DNA from: a virus
Virus record (IMG/VR): IMGVR_UViG_3300035698_012946
Coordinates: 1-20,323 of that record
DNA: 20,323 nt
Direction: 5' to 3' (one strand)
The position numbers were made by a program, and so were the translations under genes. Position 1 is the stretch's first letter, and each line of letters opens with the position of its first letter. Shown piece after piece: positions 13,977 through 20,323 of the stretch. The notes beneath the pieces are model-generated. The model ran no database searches. It had not been told where the DNA came from and saw nothing but the letters and a program-made list of their open reading frames with translations.

Positions 13977-14819
13977 ATGTGGGTAATATTGCGCCCTTTG
14001 GGCAAGAATCCATGGTCAGGGTTACTTCGTTACAGAAATTGTTACGATACCCTTGGACCATATTTCACTCGTTCTGGTCGTATTTACACTGGTCTAATTG
14101 CAGATGATGCAAAGAGATTAGGTGAAACGTTAGGTCATGATTTAACACCAGCTTCTGAATACTGGCATTCGTTCGGTATCAGAGTTGGTTCTAAAGATAT
14201 GTATTTTAATACAGAAGACCCCATGGACGAGCTTAGATATTTGTTTTTAAAAAATCATAAGAGAGTTGCTAGTTCGATATTTGAGAGAAAATCAACTGCT
14301 AATTACGTGCTTGTAAATAAAGAAGAAGAAGCTAAAAAGGCTAACGTTTATAATAAAGCTAAACGCAGGTCTGCACGTGAATTTGATAAATTGTCTGCTG
14401 AAGACGTTAGGCGTTGCTTAAGGTTGTATGGTCAGAACGCATCTACGATGGGTAATGAACAAGCAGAGAATGTATTATATGATTTAGTAGATGGTAATCC
14501 TCAAAAATTTCTCGATCTTTGGGTAGATAATAAGAATAGGGATATTGAAGTTTTAATTGAAACTGCTGTATCTAAAAATGTTCTCAGGAAAACTAAAAAT
14601 GTATATAAATATGGTAGTGATATCATAGGATATAGTTTAGATGATACTGTTCATTATTTATTAGATCCAAAAAATCAAGATCTCAAAATGGCAATTATGT
14701 CAGAGATCGATATCAAAGAGAAATTTTTAGAAACAGAAGAAGTAGAAGAAGAGAAAACAGAGCAACCTGTTAAGGTTTCAGAAAAGAAACCAATAAAAAA
14801 TAAAAAGGTTAGTAAGTAA
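13977..14819 (+). CDS. Structural or assembly protein downstream of capsid (280 aa)
   Basis: No family is recognised with certainty. The N-terminal half (about 1-110) is a folded region with aromatic-rich segments (LGPYFTRSGRIYTGLI, EYWHSFGIRVG); the middle is helical and basic (KEEEAKKANVYNKAKRRSAR); the C-terminus is a Lys/Glu-rich disordered tail (from about 250). The position between major capsid and head-tail adaptor suggests a virion or assembly role. The first codons contain a small GC hairpin, GCCC-TTT-GGGC (13992-14002), unusual for this AT-rich region. The start ATG directly follows TATTACACT. The stop overlaps the next start. Confidence 0.65.
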   Translation: MWVILRPLGKNPWSGLLRYRNCYDTLGPYFTRSGRIYTGLIADDAKRLGETLGHDLTPASEYWHSFGIRVGSKDMYFNTEDPMDELRYLFLKNHKRVASSIFERKSTANYVLVNKEEEAKKANVYNKAKRRSAREFDKLSAEDVRRCLRLYGQNASTMGNEQAENVLYDLVDGNPQKFLDLWVDNKNRDIEVLIETAVSKNVLRKTKNVYKYGSDIIGYSLDDTVHYLLDPKNQDLKMAIMSEIDIKEKFLETEEVEEEKTEQPVKVSEKKPIKNKKVSK

Positions 14820-15823
14820 TGACATTAGATGAGTTACATCAGTTTTTTAATTTAGAATTTGATAAGACAAGTGGTCTTGAACTTCCAGCATTTTTGCCGG
14901 CAGAAAAAGACGATTGGATTAACAATTCAATTAAAAAATTTACTAAGACTAGGTATAGTGGTATAAATCCAAAACGAGAAGCATTTGAACAAACACAAAA
15001 AAGGATAGATGATTTGCGGACTCTTGTTGTGGAAGAAACTTTGGTATGTGATACTGGAACCATAAAACCTAATTCTTATATTGCTGATTTAACAGATTTA
15101 AGTTTCACTTATTGGCTTGCTTTAGGGGAAGAAGGACTTATAGGTTATCAAACTATAAATGATACTGGGACAAATGTTGCTTCCGGTAGTTTAGTTGTAG
15201 GTCAAGTTTATAAAGTAATAACTGACACAGTTACCAATGCCGGTACTACATATGCAGTTGGAGATTATTTTGTATCAGCACATGCAGATTACACCGGTAA
15301 CGGTGGCTGTATTTTGCAAACACAAAAACGTGTACCTGTAACAGAATCAACAATTGATACTTATACAGAACTTCTTGATAATCCTTATAGCAGTCACAAA
15401 TTACATTATGATGATGCACATCCGTTAAGGTTGTTTTATCAAGATAGTGTTGAACTTATAGGAGATGGTAATTATGGGGTGGTCCGTTATTATCTTCGTT
15501 ATCTCAAGGAACCCCAAATTATTGATATATTGACTGATATTGCAACTGGCTCTATTGGAGCTGGTATTTTATATGAAGTTCGTAATACGGATGGTTCTAC
15601 CGTTACTTATAATGGTAACGATTATTATGATGGGGAAACCTTTTTGGGCGTATCTGGTGTTGCAACTTATGTTGAAGGTGGTGTAAGTACAGTCCATGTA
15701 ACAATAAATTTGCCAGTACATACTCACGATGAAATAGTTAGGTTAGCTGTTAATATGGCTCTTGAAAATATCGAACAGCCGCGCTATCAAACTCATGCTG
15801 TCGAAGTAAGTACTATGGAATAA
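14819..15823 (+). CDS. Head-tail adaptor-like protein with two inserted beta modules (334 aa)
   Basis: The N-terminus, MTLDELHQFFNLEFDK (1-16), PAFLPAEKDDWINNS (23-37), FTKTRY (41-46) and the FEQTQKRIDDLRTLV segment (56-70), matches the start of a widespread adaptor-like protein encoded after the capsid gene in Bacteroidota phages; the C-terminal helix HDEIVRLAVNMALENIE (303-319) fits as well. Between them sit two short beta-rich modules at about 122-163 and 243-290 with the shared layout G-x4-G-x2-Y-x-V then Y-x2-G-x2-F. They probably protrude from the fold. The role would be to join the portal to the tail or neck. The family link is from memory, not a search. Confidence 0.7.
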   Translation: MTLDELHQFFNLEFDKTSGLELPAFLPAEKDDWINNSIKKFTKTRYSGINPKREAFEQTQKRIDDLRTLVVEETLVCDTGTIKPNSYIADLTDLSFTYWLALGEEGLIGYQTINDTGTNVASGSLVVGQVYKVITDTVTNAGTTYAVGDYFVSAHADYTGNGGCILQTQKRVPVTESTIDTYTELLDNPYSSHKLHYDDAHPLRLFYQDSVELIGDGNYGVVRYYLRYLKEPQIIDILTDIATGSIGAGILYEVRNTDGSTVTYNGNDYYDGETFLGVSGVATYVEGGVSTVHVTINLPVHTHDEIVRLAVNMALENIEQPRYQTHAVEVSTME

Positions 15824-15840
15824 TTAAATAAACAATTAAT

Positions 15841-16860
15841 ATGTTAAAAAGAGTAGATAAATTATTAATCGGTAAGGATATTAACCGAACTGTTGCCACT
15901 TTGGGCGGTTCTAGCGATGACCTTGCTGATGGAGAAATTGTCGTATTGGACAAAAATATGTCTCTTTTAGCTGCTGGAGCTACCATTAGTGATACAGATA
16001 TTATCTATATCATTCAAGGTACTGGCGATACATATGATTACTCGGACGCCGATGGTACTGCTGTCACAGACGTACGTAGATTTATCGTTTCTGACCCGAT
16101 TGAGGGAAGGTTAGTTAAATCTTGGAAGGGTCTTTCATATGATGCTAAAAGTGAACAGATTTCTAGCTTTACTGATACTGCATTTACGCCGGTTATTGGA
16201 ACAGAATATGTAGTTCGTGTTGTATATAAAGACATTAATGAACATCCTGGACAATTTACTCAAACTTTTAGATACGTTTCTACTACTACTGTGTTAGCTA
16301 CTTTTAATACAGCTTTTGCAGCTGCAATAAATGCTCATAGTGGTAGACGTGTACAAGCTACTGAAGATGCAACTCACTTGATATTAACAGGTAGAGTAAT
16401 AACTGACTGTACAAGTTCATTAACGGATATTGATAAATTTAGTCAAGTTCGTTTTGAAGCATTTTATTATTATGTTCATGGCACCACTGGTGCGTGGACC
16501 GAATGGAATGCTACAACTCTTGCACAAACTGTAACTCCTGCTGATCATGGTTCTGGTACTTGGGAACAAGTACGTGACCTTGAGAAAGCTACTAAAGCTC
16601 ATAGTGGATTCACAAACAGGACAAAGTTCCCGGTTAAAGAACCGACGACTTTTGCTGTTAAAGATGCTACATATGATCTTTTGGCTATAGAATCAAGTAA
16701 ATCTTATGAATCATCCGATGCTTGGCAAAAACAAGCTCCACTAACAACTTTAGTGGCAATTCCTGTACCTAGTACGGGTACTCAGATGACCGATGTGCTT
16801 GCTGTCTTGAATCCTTGGTTTGCATCATGTCCTGGTGCATTTGATACCGTTGCTGTTTAA
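15841..16860 (+). CDS. Virion structural protein (339 aa)
   Basis: Start in AACAATTAATATG, without a Shine-Dalgarno sequence. The protein is Thr-, Ser- and Ala-rich with many predicted strands (ADGEIVVLDKNM at 29-40; TEYVVRVVYKDI; FRYVSTTTVLATF) and little charge patterning, as expected of a shell or tail protein. There is no signal peptide, transmembrane segment or enzyme motif. Position after the adaptor suggests a tail tube, neck or abundant head-associated protein, and I cannot choose among them. Confidence 0.62.
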   Translation: MLKRVDKLLIGKDINRTVATLGGSSDDLADGEIVVLDKNMSLLAAGATISDTDIIYIIQGTGDTYDYSDADGTAVTDVRRFIVSDPIEGRLVKSWKGLSYDAKSEQISSFTDTAFTPVIGTEYVVRVVYKDINEHPGQFTQTFRYVSTTTVLATFNTAFAAAINAHSGRRVQATEDATHLILTGRVITDCTSSLTDIDKFSQVRFEAFYYYVHGTTGAWTEWNATTLAQTVTPADHGSGTWEQVRDLEKATKAHSGFTNRTKFPVKEPTTFAVKDATYDLLAIESSKSYESSDAWQKQAPLTTLVAIPVPSTGTQMTDVLAVLNPWFASCPGAFDTVAV

Positions 16861-16878
16861 CCTTTAAAATTTGATATA

Positions 16879-17292
16879 ATGAGTAAAAATGAATTTCAAA
16901 TAAAAAGAACAGCATTTGCTAATGTAACTGTGCCTGGTCACATTACTGTTAGTGACTTATCTGTTCAAACTGGGGCTTATGTTCCAGCTGGAGCGATTGT
17001 AACTGGTATTAGAATGTTCGCAGGTGGTGCTGTAACGTTAGCTTCTGCTTCAAACGCAACAGTAACTCCATATGTGTATACACAAGCTCTTGCTTCTGAT
17101 AATAACATTCTTTCTTCGTGCGCTATTTTAAATGTCATTAAGACATTAGTTTTAGCTTCTGCTCAAGGAGTTTTTATTGGAACAGGTGGATTAGTAGATG
17201 TTGATTTTGGTTCTACTGGTACAGCTGCTACTGGTATGACTGGAGATTTTGATATCTATGTAGATTATTTATACTGTCCTGATCACGATTAA
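16879..17292 (+). CDS. Small beta-rich virion protein, possible head decoration (137 aa)
   Basis: Nearly all of the protein is predicted beta strand with small residues (TVPGHITVSDLSVQTGAYVP, 18-37; IVTGIRMFAGGAVTLASAS) and a C-terminal GDFDIYVDYLYCPDHD. It lacks charged helices and has a low content of Lys and Glu. This resembles small beta-sandwich decoration or head-fibre proteins. It is the last gene before the strong terminator, which would allow high expression with the capsid operon. Function is inferred from composition and position. Confidence 0.58.
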   Translation: MSKNEFQIKRTAFANVTVPGHITVSDLSVQTGAYVPAGAIVTGIRMFAGGAVTLASASNATVTPYVYTQALASDNNILSSCAILNVIKTLVLASAQGVFIGTGGLVDVDFGSTGTAATGMTGDFDIYVDYLYCPDHD

Positions 17293-17311
17293 GATAGTTT
17301 AAAACTTATAT

Positions 17312-17338
17312 AAAAGGGGCCCTTCGGGGCCTACTTTT
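17312..17338 (+). terminator. Intrinsic terminator with cUUCGg loop
   Basis: AAAAG-G-GGCCC (17312-17322) pairs with GGGCC-TA-CTTTT (17327-17338) around the loop TTCG (17323-17326), closed by C-G. This is the very stable cUUCGg tetraloop, followed by TTTTAATTTT. It is the clearest terminator in the window and separates the head genes from the glycosyltransferase gene. The A/T-rich outer arms make it potentially bidirectional. Confidence 0.85.
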
Positions 17339-17352
17339 AATTTTCAATTTTT

Positions 17353-18072
17353 ATGGAACCGAGAATACTTGGAGAAAATACCGTAGGGATAAATAACGCT
17401 AACTTAGAGGAAGCGATAGAGAGAGTCGATAAGTCCAAAATGTATGAGGATTTGTCGACTATTATTATATGCCCAACGAGGGGAACATTTCCCACGAGAG
17501 TTGTACAATCGTGGATGAAGTTACAAAAACCTATGAATCAAGCTACAGCTGGTCCTATCTTTGCAGAAGCAATGAAAGTTGATCAAGCTTATAATAGTTT
17601 GATAGAATATATATTAGCAAATGAACAGTTAAGTAAATTTAAATATATATTAACAATAGAAGAAGACAATTTACCGCCAGCTGACGGTTTGTTGAATTTG
17701 TACAAAAGTATCGGTGAATATGATGTAGTTGGGGGATTATACTGGGGAAAAGGAAAAACGGGATTTCCAATGATATTTGGTGATCCTAATTCAGATAAAG
17801 TAGATTATTTACCACAGAAACCAATAGCTGGAACTGTACAAGCAGCAAGAGCTCTTGGAATGGGTTTTAATTTATTTAAGTTGGATATGTTTAAAAAAAT
17901 GGAAGGTCCATGGTTTAAGACAGAACAGGAAGTAGATAATAAAGGTATACCCAAAGCTATTACTCAAGATATTTATTTTTATAGGAGAGCATCAAAAGAA
18001 GGATTTAAATTTGCATGTGATACAAATGTTCTTGTAGGACATCTGGATATAAAAAACGATAAAGTTTGGTAA
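17353..18072 (+). CDS. GT-A-type glycosyltransferase
   Basis: A 239-residue protein with the layout of a family-2-like (GT-A) glycosyltransferase. STIIICPTRGTFPTRVVQSW (35-54) is the nucleotide-sugar-binding first strand and helix; TIEEDNLPP (101-109) holds the acidic metal/sugar site in place of a DxD; DVVGGLYWGK (124-133) forms the next core strand; ITQDIYFYRRASKEG (203-217) and VLVGHLD (226-232) carry the late acidic and His residues typical of the fold. The start lies just after the terminator (AATTTTTATG, no Shine-Dalgarno). One base separates its stop from the next gene, a methyltransferase, so the two probably act on the same glycan, on a virion protein or the host surface. Substrate unknown. 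Confidence 0.78.
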   Translation: MEPRILGENTVGINNANLEEAIERVDKSKMYEDLSTIIICPTRGTFPTRVVQSWMKLQKPMNQATAGPIFAEAMKVDQAYNSLIEYILANEQLSKFKYILTIEEDNLPPADGLLNLYKSIGEYDVVGGLYWGKGKTGFPMIFGDPNSDKVDYLPQKPIAGTVQAARALGMGFNLFKLDMFKKMEGPWFKTEQEVDNKGIPKAITQDIYFYRRASKEGFKFACDTNVLVGHLDIKNDKVW

Positions 18073-18073
18073 T

Positions 18074-18664
18074 ATGGCAAATAAAGTAAAAATAGATTTG
18101 GCATGTGGTTCAAAGAAAAAAGAAGGATATATAGGAGTAGATATTGCTAATGTAGAAGGTGTAGATATTGTTCATGATTTAACTCAATATCCTTGGCCTA
18201 TAGAAGATAATAGTGTAGATAATATTCATTGTTCCCATTATATGGAGCATGTACCGCATGTAGATATCAAAGGAATACTTAAACAATCTAGTTCTTTTGA
18301 AGAATTTAAATCAAAAACAATTGAATCAAAAGATGGATTTATTAATTTTGTGAATGAAGTATATAGGATATTAAAAATTGGTGGTACTGCAGAAGTAATA
18401 GTTCCTCATTATATGTCAGTTAGGGCTTTTGGTGATCCTACTCATACGAGATATATTGGGGATTTTTCATTCCTATACTTAGATAAAGAATGGAGAGATG
18501 AAAATAATATATCTCATTATGGTATTGAATGTGATTTTGAGATGATAGCTTCTTATCATATTGGTAATGAATTATTACTTAAATCTCAAGAAGTTCGTGA
18601 TGAAGCGTTTGTAAAAGAGTGGAATGCAATAAATGATTTAATAGTAAAGATGACTAAAAGATAA
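18074..18664 (+). CDS. Class I SAM-dependent methyltransferase
   Basis: A 196-residue protein of the Methyltransf_11/UbiE-like type. KIDLACGSKKKEGYIGVDI (6-24) contains motif I (DLACGS) and the acidic Asp23 that binds the SAM ribose. HYMEHVPH (55-62) matches the post-II HxLEHV signature, and VYRILKIGGTAEVIVPH (96-112) the motif III strand. Residues 113-135 (DPTHTRYIGDFSFLYL) hold a segment I often see in phage and lipopolysaccharide-associated members. It directly follows the glycosyltransferase, so methylation of a transferred sugar is the most economical role. DNA methylation is less likely because no DNA-methylase catalytic motif is present. Confidence 0.82.
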   Translation: MANKVKIDLACGSKKKEGYIGVDIANVEGVDIVHDLTQYPWPIEDNSVDNIHCSHYMEHVPHVDIKGILKQSSSFEEFKSKTIESKDGFINFVNEVYRILKIGGTAEVIVPHYMSVRAFGDPTHTRYIGDFSFLYLDKEWRDENNISHYGIECDFEMIASYHIGNELLLKSQEVRDEAFVKEWNAINDLIVKMTKR

Positions 18665-18670
18665 AATGGT

Positions 18671-19363
18671 ATGGCTTTAGAACTAGGGCTTTCTTTTTTG
18701 GAAGCTAATGATAATACAGGTTTACAACTAACCGATGCAACTGGTGAAACAACTACTGGTACAACTACTGGTTGGGGAGTGGTTTCTGGTGAGGCACCAA
18801 CTCCAGCTACAGACTTATACACAGATATTATAACAAGTGGAACTGCGACAGCTGAGAAATGGCATTTAAAGTTAGATGTCGTATATACAGGATCTGATGG
18901 TACAGAAATAACATACGATCAATTGGATTTATTTGATCTTGATACAACAGGTGCTTTTGCAGTAGTTGGTGATTTACTTTGGGTTCTTGAACCATCTGAT
19001 TTAGTATCTGATGGTACCGAAATGGGTTCATCTGGTGATGAATTTTTAGATGGCATATATGAGTTTACTTATTCTTTATTAGATGCTCCAACTGATGTTA
19101 TTATAGAAGACAGTCTTGTAACATCTATTTTAGTAGATGGTAAAGTGAGAGTTAAAACATACGATGTAATACGTGAAATAGCATCTATATATAATTGTAC
19201 AAATGAAGAAGAACCTATTTATAATCCTAAATATAGGGATATTTTAGTAGCTCTTTTAAAATACGGGATGTTTAGTAGCATGATTGCTAATGTTTCTTAT
19301 GGTAATGTTACTGAAGTACTTAACATATTAGATACTTTAGAACGATTAACTATAAATGATTAA
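18671..19363 (+). CDS. Tail-associated structural protein (230 aa)
   Basis: The N-terminal 130 residues are Thr-, Gly- and Asp-rich with beta character (TGLQLTDATGETTTGTTTGW), as in a tail or fibre-attachment domain. The C-terminal 90 residues are helical: KVRVKTYDVIREIASIYN (157-174), YRDILVALLKYGMFSSMI (188-205) and VTEVLNILDTLERLTIND (213-230). I recall a C-terminal region of this type (a small helical bundle ending in V..VL..L..LE.L) in tail-region proteins of other Bacteroidota phages. No enzyme motif is seen. It precedes the fibre gene by 2 bases. Confidence 0.62.
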   Translation: MALELGLSFLEANDNTGLQLTDATGETTTGTTTGWGVVSGEAPTPATDLYTDIITSGTATAEKWHLKLDVVYTGSDGTEITYDQLDLFDLDTTGAFAVVGDLLWVLEPSDLVSDGTEMGSSGDEFLDGIYEFTYSLLDAPTDVIIEDSLVTSILVDGKVRVKTYDVIREIASIYNCTNEEEPIYNPKYRDILVALLKYGMFSSMIANVSYGNVTEVLNILDTLERLTIND

Positions 19364-19365
19364 AA

Positions 19366-20323
19366 ATGGGAGCAACAATATTTACTTCATATGTCAATAA
19401 TAATAGAGGGTTTATTGTAAACCCCGAACTTGTAAGTAGTTCCACAGTAACTGTTTACGAGACTCCTGTTGCTAACCAAATATCAATTTGGAAAAGTGAT
19501 TCTTCTATTCAAGGAAGTTCTAATTTAACTTATGCTGGTGGTACACTTACTATAAGTGGTACTGTAGCGGCTACTACTATAACAGGAGCTAATGTGACAA
19601 CCGGTGCTGATCCAGGTCACACACATACTACAATAACAGTTGCTGATGAAAGTGCAGATACTATTTGTTTTCCACTATTTGTAACAGCTGCAGCTGGAAC
19701 TTTACAACCAAAAACTGGTAGTAATTTAGAATTTAATTCAAGTACAGGTGAACTTACTACAATTGGTGATATAAGTGTTGAAAAAGACAATGGAGATATA
19801 AATGTTGGATCTGGTACTGGTACGGGTAGGTTTAATGCTATTTCGGCAACAGGATCAGTTGCAGGATTGACATTAACTTCTGGCGCATCAACAGTTGAAA
19901 TGGCATATGTAGAAACATCTGGCTATTGTTTTTTTAATACTGCAGCAACAGAGACAGCAATAAAATTTTATGATAATGGGGCTGTTGAATTGTATTGGGA
20001 TAATGCAAAGAAACTTGAAACAACAGCGGCAGGTACTACTATTACGGGGGCATTAACAGCAACAACATTAATAGGAACAACACTAACGGGAACTTTAAGT
20101 ACTGCAGCCCAAACAAATGTTACCTCAGTAGGTACATTAACTTCATTAATTGTAGCGGGTACTATTAATACATCTACACTTGAACCTGCGTCTGGGAATT
20201 TAACAATCAATGCTGAAAATCACGTATATATTAAAGTTAATGATGGTGGTCCTGCTATAGACGCATTAGATAGTGGGGCAGTTACATTATATTGGAATGA
20301 ACTTCCTAGATTAGCAACTAGTG
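19366..20323 (+). CDS. Tail fibre or spike protein, N-terminal part (runs off window)
   Basis: Open from ATG at 19366 to the window edge without a stop; at least 319 residues. The product starts MGATIFTSYVNNNRGFIV and becomes a Thr/Gly/Ala/Ser-rich repetitive protein, typical of a trimeric beta-helical fibre. Two copies of a unit are visible about 99 residues apart: GAVELYWDNAKKLETTAAG near residue 205 and GAVTLYWNELPRLAT near residue 304, each preceded by a DNG or DSG. Motifs like TITGALTATT are repeated. Receptor binding by the missing C-terminus is expected. The length, any chaperone domain and the receptor-binding tip cannot be judged here. Confidence 0.75.
   Translation, partial: MGATIFTSYVNNNRGFIVNPELVSSSTVTVYETPVANQISIWKSDSSIQGSSNLTYAGGTLTISGTVAATTITGANVTTGADPGHTHTTITVADESADTICFPLFVTAAAGTLQPKTGSNLEFNSSTGELTTIGDISVEKDNGDINVGSGTGTGRFNAISATGSVAGLTLTSGASTVEMAYVETSGYCFFNTAATETAIKFYDNGAVELYWDNAKKLETTAAGTTITGALTATTLIGTTLTGTLSTAAQTNVTSVGTLTSLIVAGTINTSTLEPASGNLTINAENHVYIKVNDGGPAIDALDSGAVTLYWNELPRLATS

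Noticed and set aside
1-20323. CRISPR arrays, insertion sequences, integrase or attachment sites
   Set aside because: No regularly spaced repeats, transposase, recombinase motifs or tRNA-associated direct repeats were seen on either strand.

Overview
The window looks like part of a tailed double-stranded DNA phage genome (Caudoviricetes). Every supported gene is on the + strand. The DNA is AT-rich, the genes are tightly packed with many stop/start overlaps, and the block from about 6.1 kb onward reads as a packaging-and-virion module: terminase large subunit, portal, acidic scaffold-like protein, HK97-type major capsid protein, head-tail adaptor, further structural proteins and a tail fibre that runs off the right edge. 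The host is most likely a member of the Bacteroidota, perhaps a marine flavobacterium. Most starts lack a Shine-Dalgarno sequence and instead follow AT-rich contexts such as TTTTATG or AAATTATG. The terminase, portal, capsid and adaptor also recall crAss-like and related Bacteroidota phages. That affiliation is from memory of family patterns and was not tested by a search.

Layout. 1-2.5 kb: a 37-residue membrane peptide, a CmcI-like methyltransferase-fold enzyme, a conserved phage protein of unknown function, a coiled-coil protein, a GroES-like co-chaperonin and a small unknown. 2.5-2.9 kb: no convincing gene, but a dense series of hairpins preceded by a promoter-like motif and ending in a long stem followed by a T-rich tract; this is my best candidate for an undescribed phage non-coding RNA. 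2.9-6.1 kb: small genes including three that use successive reading frames with overlaps (3.36-4.03 kb), a zinc-ribbon protein and a winged-helix-like protein. 6.06-6.12 kb: a second copy of the promoter-like motif directly before the packaging operon. 6.1-17.3 kb: packaging and head genes, closed by a strong cUUCGg hairpin terminator. 17.35-18.66 kb: a glycosyltransferase plus a SAM methyltransferase. 18.67 kb to the end: a tail-associated structural protein and the N-terminal part of a repetitive tail fibre.

How the parts may work together. TerL and the portal form the packaging motor, the acidic protein probably scaffolds capsid assembly, and the adaptor and following proteins form the neck, head decoration and tail. 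The glycosyltransferase and methyltransferases plausibly modify a glycan on a virion protein or the host surface. The co-chaperonin plausibly helps fold the capsid protein. The zinc-ribbon and winged-helix proteins sit just upstream of the packaging operon and could be late regulators. These roles are inferences from context.
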